A stretch of DNA of 43,952 bases from an uncultured Lactobacillus sp. (GTDB lineage Bacteria > Bacillota > Bacilli > Lactobacillales > Lactobacillaceae): the NCBI GenBank assembly GCA_946482425.1, contig CAMLRO010000004.1, positions 1 through 43,952 of the forward strand, written 5' to 3'. Both the position numbers and the translations under genes were made by a program. This document shows, piece after piece, positions 28,012 to 37,331 of this stretch. The notes below the pieces were generated by a model. That model was not told the origin of the DNA. It worked only from the letters and a program-made list of their open reading frames with translations, and made no database searches. Numbering within the stretch: the stretch's first letter is position 1; every line of letters starts with the position of its first letter.

Positions 28012-29001
28012 TTACATATTAACTTTAGTGCCTACCTTTTGCTTTGCGGCTTTATCATAAATAGACTTCGTTGCCATCAAGTCTTGAGCTGCAATGCCAA
28101 CAGTTTCAAAGAAAATTATTTCGTCATCGTTTTCACGCCCGATTAGATCGCCGCTGACCACTTTACCAATCTCACCAGTAAAACTAGTATTTGTAACCAT
28201 GCCCTTGTTTAAAGGGATAAGTATGTCTCCAGATTCTGCCAAAACAGCATCTTTAGAATCAAAGTAAATTTTATTTGCTTTAGCGACTAGTTCAGCCGGG
28301 GTTTCTTCCATTTGTGGTTGATAAGCACCAACGCCGCAAATAGTTGCCCCTTTTTTAATAAATTGAGCATCATAAACCGGTTTAGTTGACGGTGTAACAG
28401 ATATAATCACATCTGCATCCTTCACGGCTTCATTACCTGTCTTAACTGCAGTGATTTTGGTACGGTATTGCGCTAATTGCTCTTGCATTTTCCCAGCAAA
28501 CTTTTGGGCACGTTCAAAATCAAGATCACTGACTGCAACTTCATCCAGGTCACGTACGATTAGCATTGCTTCAAGCTGAGTTGCAGCCTGACCTCCCGTA
28601 CCAATTAATGCACCCTTTTTGCAATTCTTTTTTGCCAAATATTTCAGCGCCACACCAGAAGCAGAGCCAGTACGCAATTGGGTAACATAATTACCATCCA
28701 AAATCGCATTCACTATGCCAGTTTTGGTATCAATATTTAACACCTGAGCATTAATTGAAGGCAAGCCTTGATTAATATTTTCAGGAAACATGTTCAACAC
28801 TTTCACACAAGCAGCATCATACTCTTCACAAAAAGCCGGCATACACAAGAAGGTATCTTTACCATTTTGCTTAAGAATCTGAGTTCTTAGCGGCACGTCT
28901 ACTTTACCGGCAGAAAAATATTTAAAGGCATCGGCCACTGCATCAATGCAATCTTTTAAGGAATAACATTTTTCAATATCACTTCTATTTAACAGTAACA
29001 T
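28012..29001 (-). CDS. Ornithine cyclodeaminase/mu-crystallin-family protein
   Basis: 329 aa from ATG 29001 (AGGAGG, 5 nt); ten more upstream codons in frame are ignored because this Shine-Dalgarno is decisive. NAD-binding GALIGTGGQAATQ near 127-139, substrate-side TQLRTGSASG near 105-114, and VIISVTPSTKPVYD. Family members include ornithine cyclodeaminase, alanine dehydrogenase (archaeal), ketimine reductase and Lys/Arg cyclodeaminase-like enzymes. The substrate cannot be chosen from sequence alone. Isolated between efp and coaA. Confidence 0.82.
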   Translation of the reverse strand: MLLLNRSDIEKCYSLKDCIDAVADAFKYFSAGKVDVPLRTQILKQNGKDTFLCMPAFCEEYDAACVKVLNMFPENINQGLPSINAQVLNIDTKTGIVNAILDGNYVTQLRTGSASGVALKYLAKKNCKKGALIGTGGQAATQLEAMLIVRDLDEVAVSDLDFERAQKFAGKMQEQLAQYRTKITAVKTGNEAVKDADVIISVTPSTKPVYDAQFIKKGATICGVGAYQPQMEETPAELVAKANKIYFDSKDAVLAESGDILIPLNKGMVTNTSFTGEIGKVVSGDLIGRENDDEIIFFETVGIAAQDLMATKSIYDKAAKQKVGTKVNM

Positions 29002-29074
29002 TTGTTCCTCCTGTATTACTCTTAACTTCACACTTTCAAAGCCTATTATAAATTACTCTTTGTAAAGGCACACA

Positions 29075-29989
29075 TTAGATTTGTTTAAGATAAATTTGGT
29101 CGATAACATGACCTGCAGTTTTATGCAAAATCAAGCTGGCGCGTTGCTTTGTTGGAGCAATATACTCACGTAAGTTGACCAAGTTCACCATTTGCCAAGT
29201 TTCCTCTGCAAACTTTAAGGCTTCATCCCTAGGGCCATTAGCCATCTCATAATAAAAATTATGCGGATTATTTTTATTTAGTTCCATTACCCTGACGAAA
29301 CGCTGCATAAACCACTTTTCAATCAGATCCTCAGGAGCATCAATATAAATTGAAAAATCAAAAAAATCACTCGTCACAATTTGGCCATTGGTAGGCAATT
29401 GCAGTGTATTAATGCCCTCAATAATTAAAATATCGGGTTCACACACGTGGCCATATTTTCCGGGCACAATGTCACTCAGTTCTTGAGAATAAAGTGGATA
29501 AACAATATCTTTTTTGCCACTCAATACATCTTGGAGAAAGTCGGTGAGTAATTTCATATTATAACTTTCAGGAAAACCCTTGCGGTCAGTCAGATTGCGT
29601 CTTGCCAACTCCTGGTTAGAATAAATGAAACCGTCTGTAGTCATCAAGTGTACTTTCAAGCCTGGATATGTCCGGCTAAGCAATACTTGTAAAAGTCTAG
29701 CTGTGGTAGATTTACCCACTGCTACTGAACCGGAAATACCAATAATAAAAGGTGCGCTAGCAACTTTCTGGTGCAAAAACTCGCTTTGCTTTTGTTGCAG
29801 AGACCGTTTATCCTGATAAACTAAATAAAGATACTCAATTAAACTGCTGTAAACTTCTTGTACGTCAGTTAAATTGATAATATCTCCCAAAGATTTTATC
29901 TTTGCCAGTTCTTCTTTAGTAATCTTAACTGATTCAGTGGCAGAAAAAGACTGCCATTTTTCCCTGTTAAATTGTAAATAATTTTTCAT
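29075..29989 (-). CDS. coaA: Pantothenate kinase, type I
   Basis: 304 aa from ATG 29989 (AAGGA, 7 nt). P-loop GISGSVAVGKSTTARLLQ, then LMTTDGFIYSN, RKGFPESYN and IIEGINTLQLP, all CoaA hallmarks. First committed step of CoA synthesis. Confidence 0.95.
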   Translation of the reverse strand: MKNYLQFNREKWQSFSATESVKITKEELAKIKSLGDIINLTDVQEVYSSLIEYLYLVYQDKRSLQQKQSEFLHQKVASAPFIIGISGSVAVGKSTTARLLQVLLSRTYPGLKVHLMTTDGFIYSNQELARRNLTDRKGFPESYNMKLLTDFLQDVLSGKKDIVYPLYSQELSDIVPGKYGHVCEPDILIIEGINTLQLPTNGQIVTSDFFDFSIYIDAPEDLIEKWFMQRFVRVMELNKNNPHNFYYEMANGPRDEALKFAEETWQMVNLVNLREYIAPTKQRASLILHKTAGHVIDQIYLKQI

Positions 29990-30083
29990 CCTAATGTCCT
30001 TAAATTTTATGTTTATCAATATAGTAAAATAAAAGTATAATGTTTCCTAATTAATTTTTCTAAGTAAAAAGAAAGGCAAAACT

Positions 30084-30656
30084 ATGAAAAAGATAATTCT
30101 TTTTGGCGATTCTATATTTAATGGCTACCATGCTGGCCGTGATACCAATGTCATAACTGCAGGCGTGCAAAAAAACCTAGACGCAGATGCACAAATTATA
30201 AACTTATCCTTAAGTGGTGCTACTACTGCTGAAGGCAAGAAACGCCTAAATTTAATTCCCCAAGATGCTGACATAGTGGTGCTAGAATATGGCACAAATG
30301 ACATGTCAAGTGATTGGGGGATTAGCAGCACTGCTTATGCTCAGAACCTGGATCACATGGTTAAAAATATCGGTAGCGCTAAAATGATTATTGCAGGTCC
30401 ATCTTATGAAGATCCTAATAACAAGAACATCATGCAATACTATAACCTTGAAGATATGAAAGTATACAATCAAATTGCCGCAGATTGTGCACGCAAGTAT
30501 CATATTCCTTTTATTAACTTGATCGCCAATTTTTGCCAGTTAGAAAATTTATCTTCGTACTATCAAGAAGATGGACAACATCTTACTGCTGCTGGAAATC
30601 AAATTTTAATTGATTTGGTTGTGGCAGCAATTAAAGAAAAACTTGCACAAATGTAG
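30084..30656 (+). CDS. SGNH/GDSL hydrolase
   Basis: 190 aa. Block I FGDSIFNGYHAG at 6-17 with Ser9, GTND in block III, and the C-terminal DGQHLTAAGNQ with the catalytic Asp/His. No signal peptide, so a cytosolic esterase or acyl-hydrolase. AAAGG before the ATG. Divergent from coaA. Confidence 0.88.
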   Translation: MKKIILFGDSIFNGYHAGRDTNVITAGVQKNLDADAQIINLSLSGATTAEGKKRLNLIPQDADIVVLEYGTNDMSSDWGISSTAYAQNLDHMVKNIGSAKMIIAGPSYEDPNNKNIMQYYNLEDMKVYNQIAADCARKYHIPFINLIANFCQLENLSSYYQEDGQHLTAAGNQILIDLVVAAIKEKLAQM

Positions 30657-30672
30657 TGCAAGTTATCATTTT
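30640..30672. terminator. Terminator overlapping the SGNH stop codon
   Basis: AACTTGCAC and GTGCAAGTT form a 9-bp stem around the TAG stop, followed by ATCATTTTT. Compact convergent terminator between the SGNH and GNAT genes. Confidence 0.65.
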
Positions 30673-31121
30673 TATAAATCTTTATACATCATAACATGCT
30701 TAATGTCAGCCTCTACAAATGGCTCGCCTTCAGTGTGATAGCCTAAAAAATCATAGAAGGGCTTGGCCTGCCATTGTGCATGACAATAAAGCCGGTCGGC
30801 ACCCTGATCACGCAGGTATTCATGAACCTGTTTCATCATTTTGGTTCCCAGCTTTTGCCCGCGGGATGTTGCAGCTACTGCTACTCTGCCTAGCATCCAC
30901 TTACCATTTTCTGGAAAAATACGGCAAACGGCCAAGGCATTTGTTTTTTCTGCATTAAGCAAATAGACCTGAATTGAGTCTAAATCTTGATCGTCAAGTT
31001 CTGGTACTGTTATTTCCTGCTCGGTTACAAACGTATCTATTCGTAAACGAGCTACACAAAACATTTCGCGACCTGTCATTTGCACAACCCGCTTGAAGGT
31101 AAATTTTTCACTGTCAGTCAT
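30672..31121 (-). CDS. GNAT N-acetyltransferase, ElaA-like
   Basis: 149 aa. Acetyl-CoA site GRVAVAATSRGQKLGTKMM near 73-91 (RVAV...RGxxxG), then HAQWQAKPFYDFLGY and EGEPFVEADIKHVMM, typical of ElaA/YjcF-type GNATs. Target unknown. Lies 9 bp after helD. Confidence 0.85.
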   Translation of the reverse strand: MTDSEKFTFKRVVQMTGREMFCVARLRIDTFVTEQEITVPELDDQDLDSIQVYLLNAEKTNALAVCRIFPENGKWMLGRVAVAATSRGQKLGTKMMKQVHEYLRDQGADRLYCHAQWQAKPFYDFLGYHTEGEPFVEADIKHVMMYKDL

Positions 31122-31130
31122 AAAATCTTC

Positions 31131-33425
31131 CTACTTTTCTATATAAGTTTTTCGGTCTACTTCCAGAAGTGGACTCTTTTCGTTAGTATAAATAATATCA
31201 AGCTTGTACATCGCCCGAGAAGTTATTGTGTATACAAGTTGCGTTTCATCAATGCGATGATAATTTTCTTTTGAGGCAGCCCACATAATAACGGCATCAA
31301 ACTCCAAGCCTTTAGCTAAATAGGATGGAATAACTAAAGTGCCCTCAACTAAGCGCTGATTGGCAGTAGCAATCAATGTTGCTTTCACTTTATCTTCTTG
31401 GAGCTTTTCTGCCACAATTTTAGCGCTGGCCAAGTCCTTGGTAATAATTGCAGTTGTCATGTTAGCCTGATTATTTTCATCTAGTATTTCTTCCAGTACC
31501 TTGATTGCAGCAACATCATCGCAGCGTTGCCAAAGAGCGGGCTTAGGCCCCTGACGGTCAAATGATTCAATTTTTTCACCTTGCCGCAGGATTTGCTTAG
31601 TAAATTCAGTCAACTGTTTTGTTGAACGATAAGATTTAGTTAACTGGACGACATCAGTTTTTTCAGGATCAAATAAACCACTGATCTGCTTAAGCAGACT
31701 TCTACTTTCATCTTTGGTAAAAATAGCCTGGTTTAAATCGCCCAACATCGTAAATTTAGCACGAGGGAAATTATATTTCAGGTAGCAAAGTTGAAACGGC
31801 GTATAATCCTGAATCTCGTCAATAAAAGCATAACGCATTTCATAATCTACATGACGACCTGTGATTAGATCATAAAGATACAAGTAGGCTGAAACATCAT
31901 TCATATGAATATAATGCTTCATAAAACTTTGCTTAACTTCTTCGATGTGTTTTTGCCAATCTGCTTCTTCAATTTGCCATTTACTTAGATCAGTCATTTT
32001 AGGAACAGCACGTAAAAAGCTTAAATATTGTGCACGCATATTAATAAAATTATTCCGTCTAATTTGCTGGAAAACCTTATCAAGTGCCTTAACGACAATT
32101 TTACGGCTGAGGAACTTTTCTTCTTTTTCCTCTGATTCAAATTCTTGGTCTGGACGATCATATAAAGCATTGAGCTGCTCTTGACTAAGATTTTGGATGG
32201 CGTCTGACACCCAGGCCTTTTTAGTTTCGCTGTTAATCTTGCGATTGAGTGATTTTATTAATCCTTCTCGCGTAGCATCAATTCTATTGCTCAAATTATA
32301 ATTGGAATTAAATGAATAATAGAGTTCACTGATTTTTTCTTTCGTAAAAAATGGTTTCTTTTTATTACGGAAGTAAATATTTTTAAAAATTACGCCGCGT
32401 TTATTGAGGTGTTTAGCATAATGATGCAGTAAATTAAAGAAATTTGTTGAATCCTTAAATTGACTAATTGCAGAATCAGCCCTGCTATCCTCAAATTGAT
32501 CAAACAAATTTTCAACGGTCATTCCCGGTAGTCTTCTAGCTACAAACTGCCAGTAAGTCATTTGCACCATGTTTTGTTCACCCATCTCGGGCAAAACATT
32601 CTTGATATAATCGTTGAATAATTGATTAGGGCTAAACATGATGACGTCACTACTGGTAAGGTTGCCGCGATAGCGATATAGCAGATAGGCAATTCTCTGT
32701 AAAATTGCAGAGGTTTTACCCGAACCAGCTGCTCCTTGAACAAACAATAGGTCAGCACTGGTATTTCTAATGATTTTGTTCTGCTCACGCTGAATAGTCG
32801 TGACAATCGATTTCATCTGCGTGCCGGATTTTTCACCTAAGACTTCCAGCAACATTTGGTCACCAATAGACTCATTGGTGTCAAACATGTTGACAATCTT
32901 GCCGTTTTCAATCATAAACTGCCGTTTTTTGGTCATATCAACGGTAATTTCACCTTCAGGTGACATGTAAGAGACTTTGCCAATCTTACCATCATAATAA
33001 ATTGATGAAATTGGGGCGCGCCAATCATAAATCAAAAAGTGATTATTTTTGTCCGCAAAAGAACCTAGACCAATATAAATAGTTTCCGGATTTTCATTTG
33101 CTTCTTTAAAGTCTACTCTGGCAAAATATGGCTTTTGTTCTAATTTTTGGATAGTACTTAGTTGTTTTGCTGCATGCTGCCAGGCATTTTGACGTTCATC
33201 AAGCAGTTGCTGTTGCTGGTGAATAGACAACGCAGTCTCCATAGATGTTGAATAGCCGTCATAATCTAATTTTACATCATCAAAAAAGTGTGAATTAAGA
33301 TCTTGGGCTTCTCCTTCAGCCGACTTAATTGACGATGACAACTCGGCTTTTTTAGCCCGTATCATTTTTAAAATCTTGTCGAGATGCTTTTGCTCAAATT
33401 CTTTATCATCCATCGCTTTTGTCAT
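31131..33425 (-). CDS. helD: HelD-like superfamily 1 helicase (RNA polymerase recycling)
   Basis: 764 aa, similar in length to Bacillus HelD. An N-terminal coiled-coil arm (residues 1-110), Walker A GAAGSGKTSAILQ, IDEIQDYTPFQL, MLGDLNQAIF, QLTKSYRST and GLEFDAVIMW motifs. HelD removes stalled RNA polymerase from DNA. AGGTGA before the ATG. Ends 9 bp before the GNAT gene. Confidence 0.92.
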   Translation of the reverse strand: MTKAMDDKEFEQKHLDKILKMIRAKKAELSSSIKSAEGEAQDLNSHFFDDVKLDYDGYSTSMETALSIHQQQQLLDERQNAWQHAAKQLSTIQKLEQKPYFARVDFKEANENPETIYIGLGSFADKNNHFLIYDWRAPISSIYYDGKIGKVSYMSPEGEITVDMTKKRQFMIENGKIVNMFDTNESIGDQMLLEVLGEKSGTQMKSIVTTIQREQNKIIRNTSADLLFVQGAAGSGKTSAILQRIAYLLYRYRGNLTSSDVIMFSPNQLFNDYIKNVLPEMGEQNMVQMTYWQFVARRLPGMTVENLFDQFEDSRADSAISQFKDSTNFFNLLHHYAKHLNKRGVIFKNIYFRNKKKPFFTKEKISELYYSFNSNYNLSNRIDATREGLIKSLNRKINSETKKAWVSDAIQNLSQEQLNALYDRPDQEFESEEKEEKFLSRKIVVKALDKVFQQIRRNNFINMRAQYLSFLRAVPKMTDLSKWQIEEADWQKHIEEVKQSFMKHYIHMNDVSAYLYLYDLITGRHVDYEMRYAFIDEIQDYTPFQLCYLKYNFPRAKFTMLGDLNQAIFTKDESRSLLKQISGLFDPEKTDVVQLTKSYRSTKQLTEFTKQILRQGEKIESFDRQGPKPALWQRCDDVAAIKVLEEILDENNQANMTTAIITKDLASAKIVAEKLQEDKVKATLIATANQRLVEGTLVIPSYLAKGLEFDAVIMWAASKENYHRIDETQLVYTITSRAMYKLDIIYTNEKSPLLEVDRKTYIEK

Positions 33426-33627
33426 AAACTCACCTAATTTTCCAAAACTTGCATTCTATTTTACCATGAAATCGGTTTATATTAAAATCTTGGATTTGTT
33501 TTTAGCTAAACAGTAAAATCTGCATAAATTTCCTGATAATGATTATAATTTATGCGTTAAAATCAGTAAATTATGAAACTTTTACTATTTTTCCTATATA
33601 ATGTAAGGTAATGGAGTTGATTAAGGT

Positions 33628-34296
33628 ATGAAAAAATATGGTCATTTTTTATCTAAATTAGCGTGTGCGCTAGTTGTAATTTTTACAATTGGAAGTGCAA
33701 TTGCTCCGATTGCTGATAATTCGTTATCTAGTTGGCCTTCTCAGACCGTTTATGCCAAGAAAGTTGCTAAAAAGGCAAAAAAAGTTAAAAAGAAAACAAA
33801 GAAAAGTAAAAAGGCCAAGAAAAAACGTACAGCTGCTGTAGCTTCTTCTTGGCACTGGAAAAAGCCTAAAGCTTCTATTTATATAGATCTTGATAATAAT
33901 GAAGAATTAATTTCTGCTACTAAAGATGCAATTGATGAATGGAATGATACTAAAGCCTTTACTTTTACCGTAGCCAAAAGCAGGAAAAAAGCTAATATTG
34001 TAGTTGAACAGGTTTATAGTCCCAATACCAATTATGCGGGGTATACTACTTTTCATTATTATGTCAAAACTGGAATCATGTATTCTGCAGTTACCAGGTT
34101 AAATATTTATTACTTACAGAATTTTTCACCATACAGTTATACTTACCAACGTATTTTAAATACTGTAGAACATGAATTGGGACATGCAATCGGACTAAAA
34201 CATAATAATGGAGTGTCTGTAATGTATCCTACTGGTTCTTTGTACCCAATTGAGCCTGTCGATGTTGAAAATGTTCAAAAATTATACAAGAAATAA
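33628..34296 (+). CDS. Secreted matrixin-like zinc metalloprotease (M10)
   Basis: 222 aa. Signal peptide 1-43 with a likely cut after VYA, then a Lys-rich stretch (44-67) and a compact catalytic domain. Zinc motif HELGHAIGLKH (H182, E183, H186, H192) and Met-turn M199 in SVMYPTG. Matrixin-like enzymes of this size occur in lactobacilli as exported proteins of unknown substrate. The basic linker could bind wall polymers. A TATAAT at 33594-33599 has only a weak -35. Followed 24 bp later by the histidine phosphatase gene. Confidence 0.85.
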   Translation: MKKYGHFLSKLACALVVIFTIGSAIAPIADNSLSSWPSQTVYAKKVAKKAKKVKKKTKKSKKAKKKRTAAVASSWHWKKPKASIYIDLDNNEELISATKDAIDEWNDTKAFTFTVAKSRKKANIVVEQVYSPNTNYAGYTTFHYYVKTGIMYSAVTRLNIYYLQNFSPYSYTYQRILNTVEHELGHAIGLKHNNGVSVMYPTGSLYPIEPVDVENVQKLYKK

Positions 34297-34320
34297 AATA
34301 TTAAATTTGCGAGGAGTAAA

Positions 34321-34965
34321 ATGAAAAGAATATATATAGTGCGTCACGGTGAAACTTTTATTAACCGCTATAACAAAATGCAAGGCTGGTGTGATACGCC
34401 ACTAACAGAAAAAGGAATAGCAGGCGCTGACCAAGTTGGTGAAGCTTTAAAAGATGTGCCTTTTGACATTGCATTATCAAGTGATATGAAAAGAGCAAGC
34501 GACACTTGTGACATCATCATTAAACACAATGTTAACCGTGATGAAATTCAACATATCGCAACTCCTTTTTTCCGTGAACATTTTTACGGCTATTTTGAAG
34601 GTATGGATTCAGATGCTGCTTGGCAAATGATTAGTGGTCCCCACGGTTATAAAAGCCATGCTGAAATGCTCAAAAATGAATCATTAGACACAGTGAAAGA
34701 CTGGATTAAAGAGGCCGATCCTTTTCATGATGCAGAAAATGCTAAAGAATATTGGCATAGAATAAATAAGGGATTCAAATTAATCAGTCAATTAGATGGG
34801 GCTGAAAATATTTTGCTCGTAACTCACGGCTTTACAATTCATAGTATTGCCGATCGTTACAGCGATTTTGATATTAAAGAACGACCTCGTAACGCTTCAA
34901 TTACAGTGATGAATATGACAGAGCAAGAGAAAAAAGTTGTTTCATATGATAAATTAAAGCTCTGA
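34321..34965 (+). CDS. Histidine phosphatase-family protein
   Basis: 214 aa. RHGE motif with H9 (IVRHGET), QGWCDTPLTEKG, and a second His in VTHGFTIHS. Phosphoglycerate-mutase-like fold; substrates range from sugar phosphates to phosphoproteins, and none is indicated here. GAGGAG before the ATG. Confidence 0.88.
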   Translation: MKRIYIVRHGETFINRYNKMQGWCDTPLTEKGIAGADQVGEALKDVPFDIALSSDMKRASDTCDIIIKHNVNRDEIQHIATPFFREHFYGYFEGMDSDAAWQMISGPHGYKSHAEMLKNESLDTVKDWIKEADPFHDAENAKEYWHRINKGFKLISQLDGAENILLVTHGFTIHSIADRYSDFDIKERPRNASITVMNMTEQEKKVVSYDKLKL

Positions 34966-35000
34966 TGCCCCCAATTAACAGGAGAATATTTTATACAATC

Positions 35001-35042
35001 AAAAAAGTTAGCTATTCTTTCTTAGAAAAGCTAACTTTTTTA
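35001..35042. terminator. Bidirectional intrinsic terminator
   Basis: AAAAAGTTAGC and GCTAACTTTTT around a 17-nt loop, between the convergent histidine phosphatase and livJ genes. Confidence 0.85.
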
Positions 35043-35059
35043 TTGTTTAAAAATAAGTC

Positions 35060-36265
35060 TTATTCAATTTTAAAAGTTTTACCCACTTTGCCATTAATTA
35101 ATTCTTCTACAGCAATTGGTTTTTCAGGATTATGATCTTTATCTACTGTGATTTTCCCAGTTACGCCAGTAAAATCTTTAATTTGTTCCAGACCCTTCGT
35201 GATTTTTGCAGAATCATCGGATTTTTCATTTTCGATTGCTTCTTTAATCATATATACCGCATCATAAGCTAAAGCAGAAAAAGTTGGTGCTTCTTCATGG
35301 TAGCGGTTCTTGAAATCACTCATAAATTTAGAAGCAGTTGGATCCTTGGCAGCTACCTGTGTTGAAAATGGCGTAGTATAGTAGATTTTACTTGCATTTT
35401 TAGCACCAGCAATTTGTACCAGCTTCGGATCAGCCATACCATCACTACCGACAATTGGTGCCTTAATTCCAATTTGACGCGCTTGCTTAATTATTAAGCC
35501 AACTTCCGTGTAGTAGCCAGGAACGTAAATAGCATCGACTTTCTTAGCTTTAAACGAAGTTAATACAGCGTTAAAATCTTTGTCACCTTCTGAAAATGTC
35601 TGACTATCAACTATCTTGCCTTTATAAGTTTTCTTAAATGCTTTAGCAAGACCGTTACCATAGTCACTTGAATTGTCAGTATAGACAGCCACTCTCTTTG
35701 CCTTAATGTTATTCATTACGAATTTGGCTGCACTACCACCTTGAAAATTATTTTGGTAACATGCCCTAAAAACAAATGGCTGCACTTTACCATTCTTTTG
35801 TAAAGTGTAATTTGGATCTGTCGCCGAAGGACTGACACTTGGTACCTTAGCCTTAGTAATATTAGGAATTTCAGCTGTGCCAGCATTAGTAGTTGCCGGT
35901 CCTACAATTGCTGCTACCTTTTCTTTTGTAGCTAATTGGGCAGCAACTGAAGCAGAAGTAGAAATAGCAGTTTTATTATCACGCATGATCAGTTTGATTT
36001 TTTTCTTATGACCATTAACATCAATGCCGCCTTTTTTATTAATTTCACTAACTGCTAATTGAATACCTTGCTTTTGAGCGTTGCCATAACCGGCTGCAGC
36101 TCCAGACAACTCCATGTTAACGCCAATTTTGACTGAATCTTTATCTTGCTTAGTTCCATCCCCACTACTGCTTTTAGCAACAGTACAGCCTGCCAGCATA
36201 AAAGCAGCCATGCCAGTGATTACAACATTCATTATCTTCTTAATACCGCTAATATTATCCATCAT
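35060..36265 (-). CDS. livJ: Branched-chain amino-acid ABC transporter, substrate-binding lipoprotein (copy 1)
   Basis: 401 aa. Lipobox LAGC near residues 24-27, then a mature periplasmic-binding-protein-like fold (KIGVNMELSG, NGHKKKIKLIMRDNK). Very similar to the second copy at 39989-41191. AAGGA lies 5 nt before the ATG. Binds Leu/Ile/Val for the LivHMGF complex encoded upstream. Oddity: it is the last gene of the cluster but has its own promoter, leader peptide and attenuator (36314-36581), so its level can be set separately from that of the membrane proteins. Confidence 0.9.
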   Translation of the reverse strand: MMDNISGIKKIMNVVITGMAAFMLAGCTVAKSSSGDGTKQDKDSVKIGVNMELSGAAAGYGNAQKQGIQLAVSEINKKGGIDVNGHKKKIKLIMRDNKTAISTSASVAAQLATKEKVAAIVGPATTNAGTAEIPNITKAKVPSVSPSATDPNYTLQKNGKVQPFVFRACYQNNFQGGSAAKFVMNNIKAKRVAVYTDNSSDYGNGLAKAFKKTYKGKIVDSQTFSEGDKDFNAVLTSFKAKKVDAIYVPGYYTEVGLIIKQARQIGIKAPIVGSDGMADPKLVQIAGAKNASKIYYTTPFSTQVAAKDPTASKFMSDFKNRYHEEAPTFSALAYDAVYMIKEAIENEKSDDSAKITKGLEQIKDFTGVTGKITVDKDHNPEKPIAVEELINGKVGKTFKIE

Positions 36266-36313
36266 CTTGTTCCTTCTAACTATTCTTTCTATTCTTTAAC
36301 TAAAATTGACCAC

Positions 36314-36440
36314 AAAAAAGCCTCATTCAAATCAATGAATGAGGCTTAAATTATCAATTAGTTAAACCCCAATCATTGACACGCAAACTAGGGCTTAACT
36401 ACTTTAAATTACATCACGTAATTCATGTATGTTAAGTCCT
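36314..36440 (-). promoter_or_regulatory. Leucine-type attenuator of livJ copy 1
   Basis: Segments in order on the minus strand: 0, AGGACTTAA (36432-36440, contains the leader stop); 1, TTAAGCCCTA (36389-36398); 2, CAATGATTGGGGTTTAA (36362-36378); 3, TTAAGCCTCATTCATTG (36333-36349); 4, TGAATGAGGCTT (36318-36329) with six T. Pairs 0:1 (8 of 9), 1:2, 2:3 (16 of 17 with wobbles) and 3:4 (12 bp) are mutually exclusive neighbours, so 0:1+2:3 gives read-through and 1:2+3:4 gives termination. No T-box motif is present. Confidence 0.75.
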
Positions 36441-36521
36441 GCGCTCCAACAACAAGGCAACTAAATCCTGAGTTTGAAAGATATTCATATTACTTTTTTG
36501 TTTAAAATATTTCGTTTCCAT
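36432..36521 (-). CDS. Leader peptide of livJ copy 1 (29 aa)
   Basis: ATG 36519-36521 with GAGGAGG 8 nt upstream; stop TAA at 36432. 29 aa, beginning METKYFKQKS and ending DLVALLLERRT. Leu23-24-25 are three consecutive TTG codons, and Leu20 and Val21 are close by. It has exactly the same length and spacing of residues as the second leader. Acts in cis: ribosome stalling at leucine codons would free the stop-codon segment for pairing (inference). Too short for routine gene calling. Confidence 0.78.
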   Translation of the reverse strand: METKYFKQKSNMNIFQTQDLVALLLERRT

Positions 36522-36552
36522 CACAATTACCTCCTCAGAATTTTATGTAAAC

Positions 36553-36581
36553 TCTATAGTTTTCACTATCTGACTTAACAA
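36553..36581 (-). promoter_or_regulatory. Promoter candidate of leader-livJ copy 1
   Basis: TTGTTA (36576-36581), 17 nt, TATAGA (36553-36558) on the minus strand. Weaker than the promoter of the first leader. Read-through from livF is also possible, since no terminator is seen between them. Confidence 0.4.
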
Positions 36582-36620
36582 TGAATTAACATCATTGTCA
36601 TTACAACAACTTGATTACCA

Positions 36621-37331
36621 CTAACCACCAAAATATACTTTCTGTACTTCCGGGTTAGCCAACAATTCTTGACCAGTACCACTTAATTGCACTACTCCTG
36701 TTGCCAATACATAACCACGATCGGCAATAGATAGAGCTTGTTTAGCATTTTGTTCTATCAACAAAATAGTGGTACCTTTTTCGTTTAGTTCTTTAATAAT
36801 TTTAAATATTTCTTGAATATACAGGGGTGATAAACCCATTGATGGTTCATCAAGCAGCAACAATTTTGGCTTTGCCATTAAGGCACGACCCATGGCCAAC
36901 ATTTGCTGCTCACCACCTGACAGGGTAGCTGCATCCTGATTACGTCTTTTTTTCAAAATTGGAAAGCGTTCAAAAATATCTTTGTAGGTTTTTGAAACTT
37001 CATCATGATTCTTTTGCAAAAACGCACCCATCTGCAGATTCTCCATTACGGTCATTCCAGCAAAAATATGCCGACCTTCTGCTACTTGAGAGATACCCGC
37101 GCTCACAATTTGCGGAGCACTTTTGTGATCTATTTCTTCGCCAAGGTAGAAAATTTGACCACTTTTGGGTTTTAACAAGCCAGAAATTGTCTTAACAATA
37201 GTTGACTTACCAGCTCCATTAGCTCCAATTAGGGTTACGATTTCACCTTGGTTAATTTCAAAACTGACATTCTTAACAGCTTGAATAACACCATAATTTA
37301 CAGACAGGTCACGAACTTCTAACATTGCCAT
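36621..37331 (-). CDS. livF: Branched-chain amino-acid ABC transporter ATPase
   Basis: 236 aa. Walker A GANGAGKSTIVKT, signature LSGGEQQMLAMGRALM, Walker B LLLLDEPSMGLSP. The length and EVQKVYFGG ending fit LivF. Its ATG directly abuts the livG stop. Works with LivG under LivHM. Confidence 0.93.
   Translation of the reverse strand: MAMLEVRDLSVNYGVIQAVKNVSFEINQGEIVTLIGANGAGKSTIVKTISGLLKPKSGQIFYLGEEIDHKSAPQIVSAGISQVAEGRHIFAGMTVMENLQMGAFLQKNHDEVSKTYKDIFERFPILKKRRNQDAATLSGGEQQMLAMGRALMAKPKLLLLDEPSMGLSPLYIQEIFKIIKELNEKGTTILLIEQNAKQALSIADRGYVLATGVVQLSGTGQELLANPEVQKVYFGG

Noticed and set aside
36559..36620. Terminator after livF
   Set aside because: A weak hairpin (ACAATGA/TCATTGT) exists but has no T run, so read-through into the next leader is likely possible.
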